Shown here in pieces: positions 8,787 to 20,697 of a stretch of DNA of 64,000 nucleotides (position 1 is the stretch's first letter; each line of letters opens with the position of its first letter). Under the pieces are notes generated by a model, which was not told the DNA's origin, made no database searches, and saw only the letters and a list, made by a program, of their open reading frames with translations. Both the position numbers and the translations under genes were made by a program. This DNA is from Pseudomonas japonica (GTDB taxonomy: Bacteria > Pseudomonadota > Gammaproteobacteria > Pseudomonadales > Pseudomonadaceae), in the NCBI RefSeq assembly GCF_900188455.1, contig NZ_FZOL01000006.1:62001-126000 (forward strand), in the 5' to 3' direction.

Positions 8787-8930
8787 CCCGAACACGAGAG
8801 CCGGGCCATGACCCGGTGTCCCATGCGGTTGGAGTTCCCTGCCGGACGGGCAGGGTGGCGTCGCCTTGCGTCCACTTCAATTCATGGCCCGCGCAGGTCG
8901 CGGGCACCGGTCTTTATGAGGAAGAGGCGT

Positions 8931-9797
8931 ATGAATCTTTACATCAACCAGTTGCAGAAGAAGCCGGCGTTCCGCGAGCGCGTCTACGCGGGCGATATCT
9001 TCCTCGATACCAACCTGCGCAGCGCCCACGAGCTGTGCGCGCTGGCCCGGCACAGCATCACCGAGGCCTTCGACGGCGAAACCGACCATGTTTCGCTGCA
9101 CAAGAAGATGCCGGTGGAGACCTTCGTCGAGCACGTCACCCGGCTCAAGCGCAAGTTCACCAACGGCCCGCAGGCCAAGGCCCTGATCCGCGACTTCATC
9201 CTCGAAGTGGGCGCCGACCCCGACGACTACATCTTCGACGTGCCGCGGGTGCGCGTGGTGCCGAACTACGACTACCTGCACGCCGGTGTCAGCTATGCCT
9301 ACAAGCCGCACCGCGACACCTGGTACGGCAGCGTCGATTGCCAGCTCAACACCTGGATGCCGATCTACAGCATCGAGCCCGAGCAGACCATGATGATCAA
9401 CCCGGCCTATTTCGATCGGCCGGTACAGAACTCGTCCCACAGCTGGAGCCTGACCGACTGGATCAACAACCAGCGGCTCAAGGCCAAGGACAACATCACC
9501 CAGGAAAGCCGCGTGCATCCGGTGCCTCTGGAAGAGATCGACACCTCCTCGGAGATCCGCATCGCCGGCAACAGCGGCGAGATCATCACCTTTTCCGGCG
9601 CGCACCTGCACGGTACCGTGGCCAACCATACCGACAGGATCCGTTTCAGCGTGGACTTCCGTCTGATCCACCTGCAGGACCTGATCCAGAAGCGCGGCGC
9701 GCGCAACGTCGACAACGGCTGTTTCGACGTCGAAGCCGGCTTCAAAGACCTTTTCCATGCCAGCGACTTTTCGCAATTCCAGGGAGTTAATCCATGA
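8931..9797 (+). CDS. putative 2-oxoglutarate/Fe(II)-dependent oxygenase (PhyH-like)
   Basis: The 288-residue protein carries the facial-triad pattern of the cupin-like oxygenases. His127 and Asp129 are in KPHRDTWYG, a distal His227 is in GAHLHGT, and Arg236/Arg238 are placed to bind 2-oxoglutarate. The enzyme class hydroxylates small molecules or sugars using oxygen and 2-oxoglutarate. A strong AGGAAGAGG ribosome site fixes the ATG at 8931. The gene is the first of a two-gene unit, overlapping the methyltransferase by ATGA, and has a near-consensus sigma-28 promoter. A substrate on the flagellin glycan is therefore the most economical guess. No homologue with known substrate is recognised. 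Confidence 0.7.
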   Translation: MNLYINQLQKKPAFRERVYAGDIFLDTNLRSAHELCALARHSITEAFDGETDHVSLHKKMPVETFVEHVTRLKRKFTNGPQAKALIRDFILEVGADPDDYIFDVPRVRVVPNYDYLHAGVSYAYKPHRDTWYGSVDCQLNTWMPIYSIEPEQTMMINPAYFDRPVQNSSHSWSLTDWINNQRLKAKDNITQESRVHPVPLEEIDTSSEIRIAGNSGEIITFSGAHLHGTVANHTDRIRFSVDFRLIHLQDLIQKRGARNVDNGCFDVEAGFKDLFHASDFSQFQGVNP

Positions 9798-10516
9798 CCA
9801 AGCGTCGTCTGACTGCTGCCGAGGTCGAGTACAACGAAAAGCGTGCCAGCGTGCTGAGCCGCGTCGATGCCCAGTACGTGGCTGACGCCCCCTTCGTCTT
9901 CGCCAACCGCATCGCCGTGACCGCGGCGCTGTCGCGCATCGAGCTGTTCAAGATGGTCCAGGACATTCCGGGCGCCATCGTCGAATGCGGCGTGTACAAG
10001 GGCAATTCGTTGATGCTGTACATGCAGCTGTCGATGATTCTCGAGCCGTACGCGATCAACCGGTCGATCATCGGCTTCGACACCTTCCAGGGCTTCGCCA
10101 GCATCGATGAGAAGGAAGACCCGAGCGACATCAACGAGAGCATGTTCTCCGACACCGACGAGACCCTGATCCAGGACATGATCGAGGCCAACGACCTGAT
10201 CCGTCCGGTCAACCGCATTCCGCGCTGCGAGATCGTCAAGGGCGACATCCTCGAAACCGTGCCGGCCTTCGTCAAGACCCGTCCGGACCTGGTGGTGGCG
10301 ATGCTGATCCTCGACACCGACCTGTACTCCTCGACCAAGGTCGCCCTGGAAACCTTCCTGCCGTACATGCCGAAAGGCGCCATCGTGGTCCTGGACGAAG
10401 TCGCCTACCGCAACTTCCCCGGCGAAACCGCCGCCCTGCGCGATGTACTGGACCTGAACAAGGTCGAGCTGAAGCGCCTGCCGTTCGATTCGTCGGTGGG
10501 TTACTTCCGCGTCTGA
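9794..10516 (+). CDS. TylF/MycF-like SAM-dependent methyltransferase
   Basis: The 240-residue protein has a Rossmann SAM motif, IVECGVYKGNSLM (near residue 58), then FDTFQGF (about 95). The acidic metal-site segment LILDTDLYSSTKVALE (about 173) and the VVLDEVAYRNFPGE segment (about 200) are family hallmarks. Macrocin-type members use a divalent metal to O-methylate sugar hydroxyls. The ATG overlaps the stop of the oxygenase gene, so the two enzymes are probably made together. With the upstream sigma-28 promoter this suggests O-methylation of a flagellar sugar. A strong terminator follows directly. Confidence 0.82.
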   Translation: MTKRRLTAAEVEYNEKRASVLSRVDAQYVADAPFVFANRIAVTAALSRIELFKMVQDIPGAIVECGVYKGNSLMLYMQLSMILEPYAINRSIIGFDTFQGFASIDEKEDPSDINESMFSDTDETLIQDMIEANDLIRPVNRIPRCEIVKGDILETVPAFVKTRPDLVVAMLILDTDLYSSTKVALETFLPYMPKGAIVVLDEVAYRNFPGETAALRDVLDLNKVELKRLPFDSSVGYFRV

Positions 10517-10533
10517 TCGGTTTACCGGACAAA

Positions 10534-10564
10534 AAAGAAGGCCGCTCAATGAGCGGCCTTCTTT
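10534..10564. terminator. bidirectional intrinsic terminator
   Basis: The stem AAAGAAGGCCGCTC with GAGCGGCCTTCTTT closes a tiny AAT loop. It has an A-run on the left and T-run on the right, so it can end both the methyltransferase operon and the convergent lpdV transcript. Confidence 0.93.
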
Positions 10565-10574
10565 GTTTCATGCT

Positions 10575-11969
10575 TCAGATATGCAACGCATGCCCCAACG
10601 CCCGCAGCGCCGCTTCCTGCACCGCTTCACCCAGGGTCGGATGGGCATGGATGGTCCCGGCCACATCTTCCAGGCGCGCACCCATCTCCAGTGACTGGGC
10701 GAACGCCGTGGACAGTTCGGAGACGCCAACCCCCACCGCCTGCCAGCCGACGATCAGGTGATTGTCACGCCGAGCCACCACCCGCACGAAGCCGCTCTTC
10801 GATTCCAGGGTCATGGCCCGCCCGTTGGCGGCGAACGGGAACTGCGCCACCAGGCAATCCAGCCCTTCTTCCTTCGCCGTCTCCGGCGTCTTGCCCGCCA
10901 CCACGATCTCCGGATCGGTGAAGCACACTGCGGCGATGGCCGTGGGTTCGAAGACGCGCTGCTTGCCGGCGATCAGCTCGGCGACCATCTCGCCCTGGGC
11001 CATGGCCCGGTGCGCCAGCATCGGTTCGCCGGCCACGTCGCCGATCGCCCAGACATTGCGCATGCTGGTCTGGCAGCGCTCGTCGATGGCGACGGCGGCG
11101 CCGTTCATCTTCAGTGCCAGGGCTTCGAGGTTGAAGCCCTTGGTGCGTGGACGCCGGCCCACGGCCACCAGCACCTGGTCGGTGTCCAGGGCCAGTTCGC
11201 CGCCGTCCGGAGTGCGCACGCGCAGGCGTTTGTCCGCCGCATCGAAGCCTTCGACGCTGTGCCCCAGGTACAGCTTGACCCCGAGCTTCTTCAGCGACTC
11301 GGCCACTGGCTGGGTCAGTTCGGAGTCATAGGTCGGCAGGATGCGTTCGCGAGCCTCGACCACGCTGACCTCGACCCCCAGCTTGCGGTAGACGATGCCC
11401 AGCTCCAGGCCGATATAGCCGCCGCCGACCACGGTCAGGCGCTTGGGCAGCGTGCTTGGCGACAGCGCCTCGGTGGACGAAATCACCGCGCCGCCCAGGG
11501 GCAGCATCGGCAGTTCGACACTGCTGGAACCGGTGGCGAGCAGCAGGTGCTCGCAGCGGATGCGCAGGTCCTGGCCGTCGATCTCCACCAGCTTGCCGTC
11601 GATGACCTTGGCCCAGCCGTGGATGACCTTGACGTCGTTCTTCTTCAGCAGGGCGGCGACGCCCGTGGTCAGGCGATCGACGATGCCGTCCTTCCAGGCC
11701 ACGCTCTGGGTGATGTCCAGGCTCGGCGCGGCGACCTTGATGCCGATGTTCGACTTGTGCGCATGCGCTTCGGTCTGATGGAACTGCTCGGCCACATGGA
11801 TCAGCGCTTTCGACGGAATGCAGCCGATGTTCAGGCAGGTGCCGCCGAGGGCCTGGCCTTCCACGAGGACGGTGGGGATGCCCAGTTGTCCGGCGCGGAT
11901 CGCGGCGACGTAGCCGCCGGGGCCGCCGCCGATGATGAGTAGGGTAGTGTCCAGAGTCTGCATGCTCAC
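10575..11969 (-). CDS. lpdV: dihydrolipoyl dehydrogenase, E3 of branched-chain keto acid dehydrogenase
   Basis: E3 re-oxidises the dihydrolipoyl arm of the complex with FAD and NAD+. The 464-residue protein has the FAD motif [14 protein letters not shown] (10-23) and the redox disulfide pair Cys45/Cys50 in [15 protein letters not shown]. Its NAD-binding motif is [12 protein letters not shown], its second FAD motif is [15 protein letters not shown], and the C-terminal interface has HAHPTLGE with the catalytic His-Glu. It is the last gene of the bkd operon, overlapping bkdB by 4 bp. Its placement with bkdA/B identifies it as LpdV, not the E3 of pyruvate dehydrogenase. Confidence 0.96.
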   Translation of the reverse strand: MSMQTLDTTLLIIGGGPGGYVAAIRAGQLGIPTVLVEGQALGGTCLNIGCIPSKALIHVAEQFHQTEAHAHKSNIGIKVAAPSLDITQSVAWKDGIVDRLTTGVAALLKKNDVKVIHGWAKVIDGKLVEIDGQDLRIRCEHLLLATGSSSVELPMLPLGGAVISSTEALSPSTLPKRLTVVGGGYIGLELGIVYRKLGVEVSVVEARERILPTYDSELTQPVAESLKKLGVKLYLGHSVEGFDAADKRLRVRTPDGGELALDTDQVLVAVGRRPRTKGFNLEALALKMNGAAVAIDERCQTSMRNVWAIGDVAGEPMLAHRAMAQGEMVAELIAGKQRVFEPTAIAAVCFTDPEIVVAGKTPETAKEEGLDCLVAQFPFAANGRAMTLESKSGFVRVVARRDNHLIVGWQAVGVGVSELSTAFAQSLEMGARLEDVAGTIHAHPTLGEAVQEAALRALGHALHI

Positions 11970-13237
11970 TCCACGAACAGGCTGGCGGGTTGTTCGAGCA
12001 GGCCGCGCACGGCCTGGATGAATTGCGCGGCGTCCATGCCGTCGACCACCCGGTGATCGAAGGAGCTGGACAGGTTCATCATCTTGCGCACGACGATCTG
12101 GCCGTTGATCACCATCGGCCGCTCGACCATGCGATTGACCCCGACGATGGCCACTTCAGGGGTGTTGACCACTGGCGTGCTGACGATGCCGCCGAGGGCG
12201 CCGAGGCTGGTCAGGGTGATGGTCGAGCCGCTGAGTTCGTCGCGGCTAGCCTTGTTGTTGCGCGCGGCGTTGGCCAGGCGCGAGATCTCGCTGGCGTTGC
12301 TCCACAGGCTGCCGGCTTCGGCATGGCGCAGCACCGGGACCATCAGGCCGTTGTCGCCCTGGGTGGCGATGCCGACATGCACCGCGCCGTGGCGGGTGAT
12401 GACCTGGCCTTCGTCGTCGTAGGTGGCGTTGATCTGCGGGAAGTCGCGCAGCGCCACGACCATGGCGCGGACCAGGAACGGCAGCAGGGTCAGCTTGCCG
12501 CGGCTCTCGCCGAACTTGCCGTTGAGGTGCTGGCGCAGTTCTTCCAGGGCGGTGACGTCGATTTCCTCGACGTAGCTGAAGTGCGCGACGCGGCGCTTGG
12601 CGTCCTGCATGCGTTGGGCGATCTTGCGGCGCAGGCCGATCACCGGGATCTGCTCGCTGTCCTGGCGCTTGGCATAGCCGCTCGGAGCCGCCTGGCCGCG
12701 GGTCGGCTGGGTCAGGAAGGCATCGAGGTCTTCGTGCAGGATGCGCCCGGCAGGGCCGCTGCCATGCACGTAGCGCAGCTCGATGCCGGCGTCCCAGGCG
12801 CGCTTGCGCACGGCGGGGGAGGCCAGGGGCTTTTCGTTGGCGCCACGGGGTACGATCGGCGCTGCTTCATGGCTGCTGACGGGCGCGGCGACCGGTGCCG
12901 GTTTGGCGGCCGGTGCCTCGACCACGGCGGCTTTCGGCTCGGGCGCGGCGACCGCAGGTGCCGCCTTGCCGGTGCTTTCCTGATGGTTGCCGGCGCCTTC
13001 CACTTCGATGCGGATCAGTTCGCTGCCCACCGCCATGACTTCGCCGGGCTGGCCGCCCAGGGCGAGCACCTTGCCGGACACCGGCGAGGGGATTTCCACC
13101 GTGGCCTTGTCGGTCATGACATCGGCCACGACCTGATCTTCGGTGATGGTGTCGCCGACCTTGACGAACCATTCCACCAGTTCAACCTGCGCGATGCCTT
13201 CGCCAATGTCCGGCATCTTGATGACGTGCGTGCCCAT
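11966..13237 (-). CDS. bkdB: lipoamide acyltransferase E2 of branched-chain keto acid dehydrogenase
   Basis: The protein is 423 residues. One lipoyl domain spans residues 1-80 with the lipoylated Lys44 in MTDKATVEI. An Ala/Pro/Glu-rich linker covers about 85-135. A peripheral-subunit binding domain is at about 138-178 ([20 protein letters not shown]). The catalytic domain runs to the C-terminus with His395 and Asp399 in [11 protein letters not shown]. It transfers branched acyl groups (isobutyryl, isovaleryl, 2-methylbutyryl) to CoA. It sits directly behind bkdA2 (start 13237 against bkdA2 stop 13238) and overlaps lpdV. Confidence 0.96.
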   Translation of the reverse strand: MGTHVIKMPDIGEGIAQVELVEWFVKVGDTITEDQVVADVMTDKATVEIPSPVSGKVLALGGQPGEVMAVGSELIRIEVEGAGNHQESTGKAAPAVAAPEPKAAVVEAPAAKPAPVAAPVSSHEAAPIVPRGANEKPLASPAVRKRAWDAGIELRYVHGSGPAGRILHEDLDAFLTQPTRGQAAPSGYAKRQDSEQIPVIGLRRKIAQRMQDAKRRVAHFSYVEEIDVTALEELRQHLNGKFGESRGKLTLLPFLVRAMVVALRDFPQINATYDDEGQVITRHGAVHVGIATQGDNGLMVPVLRHAEAGSLWSNASEISRLANAARNNKASRDELSGSTITLTSLGALGGIVSTPVVNTPEVAIVGVNRMVERPMVINGQIVVRKMMNLSSSFDHRVVDGMDAAQFIQAVRGLLEQPASLFVE

Positions 13238-14296
<1,059 letters not shown>

Positions 14297-14297
14297 G

Positions 14298-15730
<1,433 letters not shown>

Positions 15731-16222
15731 ATGCGGAAACTGGATCGTACTGACATCGGCATTCTCAACAGCCTTCAGGAAAATGCCCGGGTCACCAATG
15801 CCGAGCTGGCCCGCTCGGTGAATCTGTCGCCGACCCCCTGTTTCAATCGGGTCAAGGCCCTGGAGGAGTGTGGGGTGATCCGCCAGCAGGTGACCCTGCT
15901 TGCGCCCGAGGTGCTGGGGCTGGACGTCAATGTGTTCATCCATGTCAGCCTGGAGAAGCAGGTGGAGCAGTCGCTGCACCGCTTCGAGGAGGAGATCGCC
16001 GAGCGCCCGGAGGTGATGGAGTGCTACCTGATGACCGGCGACCCGGACTATCTGCTGCGGGTGCTGTTGCCGAGCATCCAGGCGCTGGAGCGGTTTCTCG
16101 ATTACCTGACGCGCCTGCCGGGGGTGGCGAACATCCGGTCGAGCTTTGCCCTCAAGCAGGTCAGGTACAAGACCGCGCTGCCGTTGCCGGCCAATGGGTT
16201 GACGCTGCGCGATGTTCGATAA
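15731..16222 (+). CDS. bkdR: Lrp/AsnC-family activator of the bkd operon
   Basis: The 163-residue protein has an N-terminal helix-turn-helix ([45 protein letters not shown]). A C-terminal RAM effector domain covers about 70-150 ([19 protein letters not shown]). It is divergent from bkdA1, as in P. putida, where BkdR activates the operon in response to branched-chain amino acids. A perfect 43-bp inverted repeat begins 5 bp after the stop and may terminate the transcript. Confidence 0.95.
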   Translation: MRKLDRTDIGILNSLQENARVTNAELARSVNLSPTPCFNRVKALEECGVIRQQVTLLAPEVLGLDVNVFIHVSLEKQVEQSLHRFEEEIAERPEVMECYLMTGDPDYLLRVLLPSIQALERFLDYLTRLPGVANIRSSFALKQVRYKTALPLPANGLTLRDVR

Positions 16223-16226
16223 CCCT

Positions 16227-16328
16227 CGTAGGAGCGTGGCTTGCCCGCGAAGGACCGCGCAGCGGTCCCGGACCTCACCGCTATTGGGACCGCTGCGCGG
16301 TCCTTCGCGGGCAAGCCACGCTCCTACG
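16227..16328. repeat. REP doublet forming a perfect 43-bp inverted repeat
   Basis: The left arm 16227-16269 and right arm 16286-16328 are exact reverse complements around a 16-bp spacer. Each arm contains the CGTAGGAGCG head, a TTGCCCGCGAAGG core and a GGACCGCGCAGCGGTCC inner palindrome. This is a REPIN/BIME-type mobile palindrome, common between Pseudomonas genes. It could also act as a terminator or mRNA stabiliser for bkdR. Confidence 0.93.
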
Positions 16329-16464
16329 ACGGAGGGGGTGCGCAATTCACTGGGTGTAGAAAATCACGATCAGTTGGCCACTTATATGCTTGATATTTCG
16401 AACGCCTGCTGCCTATGTTGTGGGGTCGCCGTTTCCGGCATGCGAAAACAACAAGGACAGAGTC

Positions 16465-17808
16465 ATGACGACCAATGTTCAGCGCTCCCTGGAAGAGCGT
16501 TTGACGGGCATTGATGAAATCGAGTGCGTTACGCCTGATCTCAATGGCGTGCCGCGCGGCAAGGTAATGACTGCCGAAGGCTTTCTCGAAGGCCGTCGGC
16601 TGCAACTGGCCCGTGGGGTGCTGTTGCAGTGCATCATGGGTGGCTACCCGCCGGCGCGCTTCTACGGCGGTGACGACGGTGACCTGGCACTGGTCGCCGA
16701 TCCGGCGCAGATCCATCGCCTGCCCTGGAGCGCCGAGCCCCGGGCCCTGGCAATCTGCGACGCGGATGAGCTGAGCGGCGCGAGCTCCGGCCTGTCGACC
16801 CGCGGTCAGCTCAAGGCGGTGATCGCCCGTTACGCCGCCCGTGGCCTGGCCCCGGTCGTGGCGACCGAACTGGAGTTCTTCGTGTTCGCCGCCAACCCCG
16901 ATCCGACCCAGCCGTTCCAGCCGCCTGTCGGCCTGGACGGGCGACGCGAGGACGGTCATTCGGCGTTCAGCATCAGTTCCAACAACGGCCTGCGCCCGTT
17001 CTTCCAGGAGGTCTACCGCTGCATGGCGGCGCTGGGCCTGCCGCGCGACACCTTCATGCACGAGATGGGCGTCAGCCAGTTCGAGATCAACCTGCTGCAT
17101 GGCGATCCGCTGCTGCTGGCCGACCAGACCTTCCTGTTCAAGCACCTGCTCAAGGAAGTCGCGCTCAAGCACGGCCTGAACGTGGTGTGCATGGCCAAGC
17201 CACTGGCGAAAACGCCGGGCAGCTCGATGCATATCCACCAGAGCGTGGTGGAAATCGGCAGTGGGCGTAACGTGTTCAGCGATGCCGATGGCAAGCCGAC
17301 CGATACCTTCTTCCACTTCATCGGCGGGCAGCAGGCGTGCATGGCGGATTTCACCGCGCTGTTCGCGCCCAACGTCAACTCCTACCAGCGCCTGTGCCAT
17401 CCCTATGCGTCGCCGAACAATGCCTGCTGGTCCGAGGACAATCGCGCCGCCGGCCTGCGCATCCCGGCCAGTTCGCCGGTGGCGCGACGGGTGGAAAACC
17501 GTCTGCCGGGGGCCGACGCCAACCCTTACCTGGCCATCGCGGCCAGCCTCGCCGCCGGCCTGCACGGCATCGAGAAGGGCCTGCAACCGGCCCCGGCGAT
17601 CCAGGGTGAATTCGAGGTCCCGGACCACTTGTCCCTGCCGTGCACCCTGCATGCCGCGCTCGAGCGCCTGAAGCGCAGCGAGCTGGCCCGCGAGTTGTTC
17701 GGGCGCGAATTCATCGACGGTTATCTCGCGACCAAGACCCAGGAGCTGACCAGCTTCTTCGATGAAATCACCCCGTGGGAACGTCGCGTGCTGGCCGCTC
17801 AGGCCTGA
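16465..17808 (+). CDS. glutamine synthetase-family protein, gamma-glutamylpolyamine synthetase-like
   Basis: The ATG at 16465 has an AAGGAC ribosome site and gives 447 residues. The glutamine synthetase catalytic fold is clear: TELEFFVF (metal-binding Glu), KPLAKTPGSSMHIHQSV (the His/nucleotide loop) and the RRVENRLPGADANPYLAIAA substrate loop. The protein lacks the adenylylation-loop tyrosine region of GlnA. These traits are typical of the PuuA/PauA/SpuB group, which attaches glutamate to putrescine or other amines. The exact amine cannot be read. It stands alone between the bkdR REP element and a strong terminator. Confidence 0.85.
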   Translation: MTTNVQRSLEERLTGIDEIECVTPDLNGVPRGKVMTAEGFLEGRRLQLARGVLLQCIMGGYPPARFYGGDDGDLALVADPAQIHRLPWSAEPRALAICDADELSGASSGLSTRGQLKAVIARYAARGLAPVVATELEFFVFAANPDPTQPFQPPVGLDGRREDGHSAFSISSNNGLRPFFQEVYRCMAALGLPRDTFMHEMGVSQFEINLLHGDPLLLADQTFLFKHLLKEVALKHGLNVVCMAKPLAKTPGSSMHIHQSVVEIGSGRNVFSDADGKPTDTFFHFIGGQQACMADFTALFAPNVNSYQRLCHPYASPNNACWSEDNRAAGLRIPASSPVARRVENRLPGADANPYLAIAASLAAGLHGIEKGLQPAPAIQGEFEVPDHLSLPCTLHAALERLKRSELARELFGREFIDGYLATKTQELTSFFDEITPWERRVLAAQA

Positions 17809-17848
17809 TTGAATACACCCCGGCCCATGCGGGTCGGAAGTTGACTGG

Positions 17849-17898
17849 ACAGGCGTCCGATCGCGGCATCCATGTCGCATCGGGCGCCTGTTTTTTTA
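17849..17898 (+). terminator. intrinsic terminator after the glutamine synthetase-like gene
   Basis: The outer stem ACAGGCG/CGCCTGT continues with CCGAT/ATCGG and is followed by a run of seven T (17891-17897). It lies 40 bp after the stop. It also argues against the longer open frame of the next gene, which would start inside it. Confidence 0.85.
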
Positions 17899-17982
17899 TG
17901 CCTGTCCGACCGCTCGGCGGAAATAATCACTTATGCTTTCAGGCAGTTTTTCCACCTGCTCAAGAGGCCGTTCGGGACGCTG

Positions 17983-19329
17983 ATGCGCACTATCTGGAAG
18001 TCTTTTCGCGCGTTGTATTTCGCTGCTTTGATGATGCTGATCGGCTCCGGCCTGTTGAGTACCTACCTGGCCCTGCGCCTGAGTGCCGACCAGGTCGACA
18101 GCCTGTGGGTCGGTGCCCTGATGGCGGCCAACTATTTCGGCCTGGCCCTGGGCGGCAAGATCGGTCACCGGCTGATCGCCCGGGTCGGCCATATCCGGGC
18201 CTACGCTACCTGCGCCGGGATCGTCGGTGCGGCGGTACTGGGTCATGGCCTGGTCAGTTTCCTCCCGGCCTGGCTGTTCCTGCGGGTGATCGTCGGCCTC
18301 GGCATGATGTGCCAGTACATGGTCATCGAGAGCTGGCTCAACGAGCAGGCCGACGCCAAGCAGCGCGGCGCGGTGTTCAGCGGCTACATGATCGCTTCCT
18401 ACCTCGGCCTGGTGCTCGGTCAGTTGATCCTGGTGGTGCATCCGCAGCTCGGTCCGGAATTGCTGATGCTGGTCGCCATGTGCTTCGCCCTTTGCCTGGT
18501 GCCGGTGGCGCTGACCCGGCGCATTCACCCGGCACCGCTGCGGCCGGCGCCGATGGAGCCGCGCTTCTTCATCAAGCGGGTGCCACAGTCGTTGAGCACG
18601 GTGCTGGGCTCCGGGCTGATCGTCGGCTCCTTCTATGGCCTGGCGCCGCTGTATGCGTCGAAACAGGGCCTGAGTACCGAGCAGGTAGGTATTTTCATGG
18701 GGGTGTGCATCTTCGCCGGCCTCCTGGTGCAGTGGCCGCTGGGCTGGCTGTCCGACCGCTACGACCGGGCAGTGCTGATCCGCAGCGTGGCCATCGGCCT
18801 GGCGGTGGCCTCGTTGCCGCTGGCGATCCTGCCCGGGGTGCCGATGCTGGTGCTGTTCGTCGCCGGTTTCCTCGTGTCGCTGCTGCAGTTCTGCCTGTAT
18901 CCGCTGGCGGTGGCGTTCTCCAACGACCATGTCGAAAGCGAGCGGCGGGTTTCGCTGACCGCCATGTTGCTGGTGACCTACGGCGTCGGCGCGAGTATCG
19001 GCCCGCTGGCGGCCGGTGTGCTGATGAAGGCCTTCGGCGACCAGATGCTCTATGCCTTCTTCAGCTTCTTCGCGCTGGTCCTGGTCTGGCGTATCCGCCC
19101 GAAAGCGGTGACCGGGTTGCATCAGGTGGTGGATGCGCCGCTGTCCCACGTGGCGATGCCGGCGGCCAGTTCGCCGCTTGCCGCGGCCCTCGACCCGCGG
19201 GTCGACGAACAGGTGGTGCAGGAACAGATGCAGACGCCGGTGGCGGCCGAAGACACCGAAGAGGAGGACGAGAAGGCGGACGTCAGGGAAGGGGAAGGGC
19301 AGGCGCCGGTCAAGCCGAGCCAGGTCTGA
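17983..19329 (+). CDS. MFS transporter, YcaD-like, with acidic C-terminal tail
   Basis: The protein is 448 residues with twelve predicted membrane helices. The MFS loop motifs are recognisable: GGKIGHRLIARVGHIRAYA after helix 2 and GWLSDRYDRAVLIRS after helix 8. Residues beyond about 380 form a long, highly charged cytoplasmic tail with the run EDTEEEDEKADVREGEG. That tail is unusual for the family and may be disordered. The ATG at 17983 is chosen because upstream in-frame starts fall within the preceding terminator. The substrate is unknown. Its position next to a polyamine-type ligase could suggest an amine or amino-acid derivative, but there is a terminator between them. Confidence 0.83.
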   Translation: MRTIWKSFRALYFAALMMLIGSGLLSTYLALRLSADQVDSLWVGALMAANYFGLALGGKIGHRLIARVGHIRAYATCAGIVGAAVLGHGLVSFLPAWLFLRVIVGLGMMCQYMVIESWLNEQADAKQRGAVFSGYMIASYLGLVLGQLILVVHPQLGPELLMLVAMCFALCLVPVALTRRIHPAPLRPAPMEPRFFIKRVPQSLSTVLGSGLIVGSFYGLAPLYASKQGLSTEQVGIFMGVCIFAGLLVQWPLGWLSDRYDRAVLIRSVAIGLAVASLPLAILPGVPMLVLFVAGFLVSLLQFCLYPLAVAFSNDHVESERRVSLTAMLLVTYGVGASIGPLAAGVLMKAFGDQMLYAFFSFFALVLVWRIRPKAVTGLHQVVDAPLSHVAMPAASSPLAAALDPRVDEQVVQEQMQTPVAAEDTEEEDEKADVREGEGQAPVKPSQV

Positions 19330-19331
19330 AC

Positions 19332-19362
19332 GAATCGGGGAGCGCCTTGCGCTCCCCGATTC
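19332..19362. terminator. perfect 14-bp stem between convergent genes
   Basis: GAATCGGGGAGCGC and its exact complement enclose a CTT loop. There is no T-run on either side, so it may act as a transcription barrier or mRNA end stabiliser between the MFS gene and flgZ rather than a classical terminator. Confidence 0.7.
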
Positions 19363-19365
19363 ATG

Positions 19366-20109
19366 TCAATAGTCGTCTTTGTCGAAGCGCCGCGCTTCGC
19401 GCTGCAGCTGATAGACGAAACTCTCGATCTTGCGCTGCATCTGGCCATTGAGGTTGTGGAAGCGTACACCGGCGAAGGTGGCGCCCAGGCGCTCCTCGAA
19501 ATGCAGGTGGCGCAGTTCGACGGACATGTTGGTCAGGCCGAGCGGCGCGCTGGCGGCGAACTTCTCGTAGACCTGGCCCAATTGCAGGCGTTCTTCGATA
19601 TCACCGTCGAAGCGCAGCTTGCAGCCGGTGGCGGAGATATCCAGCAATTTGCCGCGAATGGTGCCGGCACCCTTGAGTTTTTCACCGTCGAGCACGACAT
19701 CGACCAGTTGCGACAGCTTCAGCGCTGCGCGGAAGGCATTGCGGCGCTGGTGATAGGTGACTTCGCTGGGCAGCGTGCCGCGGTAGCAGCGGACCTCGCC
19801 GGAAGAGTCGATGGTCAGCGGCTGACTGCATTCCCAGGCGATCCGCACGCCGTCGTGGAAGCCTTCGACACGGAAGGGTTCGCCATTTTCCAGATAACGC
19901 TCGCCGTCGCGAGGGATCATTTCATCCAGGGCCAGGACGTTGTTGTCGCGATCGACTTCGACCACGTAACTCTGGAAACGCTGGCTGCGCTCATGGAAGG
20001 TAATGATCAGTGGATCATGGCTCTCTTGCAGCAGCCGCAAATTGGCGGCGATCTCCAGAGGCGTGGTGAACACCTTCGGAGGCTGCGGAGCTTCTACGTC
20101 ATTGAACAC
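19366..20109 (-). CDS. flgZ: c-di-GMP-binding flagellar brake protein (YcgR/PilZ)
   Basis: The 247-residue protein has an N-terminal YcgR domain (1-115) and a PilZ domain (about 118-240). The c-di-GMP signature is R123-NAF-R127 followed by D157-I-S159-A-T-G162. It slows or alters flagellar rotation when c-di-GMP is high. The GTG start ([11 protein letters not shown]) is chosen because it matches the family N-terminus and has a CTGGAG site upstream. The longer open frame to 20163 is not supported. It is the third gene of the flgM-flgN-flgZ unit and probably shares the sigma-28 promoter of flgM. Confidence 0.93.
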   Translation of the reverse strand: MFNDVEAPQPPKVFTTPLEIAANLRLLQESHDPLIITFHERSQRFQSYVVEVDRDNNVLALDEMIPRDGERYLENGEPFRVEGFHDGVRIAWECSQPLTIDSSGEVRCYRGTLPSEVTYHQRRNAFRAALKLSQLVDVVLDGEKLKGAGTIRGKLLDISATGCKLRFDGDIEERLQLGQVYEKFAASAPLGLTNMSVELRHLHFEERLGATFAGVRFHNLNGQMQRKIESFVYQLQREARRFDKDDY

Positions 20110-20184
20110 GGTTGATGAATCTCCAGGCAAAAACGGCACACTCAGCGGGCATTCTGCCAGCATGCGGTGTGCCTTGATAGAGGG

Positions 20185-20652
20185 TCACGCCTGGCTGAGC
20201 GCACGAGGCTTGGAGAGCGGCGAGGTGGAACCCCGGCTGTCGTAGAGCGAAGGGGCTTCACCGCCATTGAGAATTCTGATCTGGTTGGCCGTGGTGGCCT
20301 GCTGCAGCACGATGGATTCGCCGTTGCGCTCGTTGACCGACTTGCACTCGTTGAGCAGGTTGCCCAGCACGTCGAGCTGTTGCAGCAGTTGCGGACCGAG
20401 GTGCGACTGGCTGGCCAGGACCTCGACACCGGCGCGGTCCGGGGTCAGGCCGATGCTGGCAAGCAGTTCACTGCGCCGACGCCCATGCTGATCAAGCAGC
20501 ACTACCAGCGATTGCTTGTAGGCCAGGATGTTTTCCAGCGTCGGCATGTCCCGGCCGTGCAGGGCGACATATTCGTCCCGCAGCAGCTGGAGCAGTTGTT
20601 CCGCCGGGCCGATATCTTCTTCGATCAGTTGCAGCAGGGTCGTGTCGTGCAT
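20185..20652 (-). CDS. flgN: flagellar export chaperone FlgN
   Basis: This 155-residue, mostly helical protein (HDTTLLQLIEEDIGPAEQLLQLLRDEYVAL) binds and protects hook-filament junction proteins FlgK and FlgL before export. The C-terminal 30 residues (GGEAPSLYDSRGSTSPLSKP) are flexible and are the usual client-binding end. It lies 45 bp after flgM and 75 bp before flgZ on the same strand. Confidence 0.93.
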   Translation of the reverse strand: MHDTTLLQLIEEDIGPAEQLLQLLRDEYVALHGRDMPTLENILAYKQSLVVLLDQHGRRRSELLASIGLTPDRAGVEVLASQSHLGPQLLQQLDVLGNLLNECKSVNERNGESIVLQQATTANQIRILNGGEAPSLYDSRGSTSPLSKPRALSQA

Positions 20653-20697
20653 GGCTGGCTCTGGGTTTTGGCGTCCTTGAAGTCAGCGCGCCGAAGG

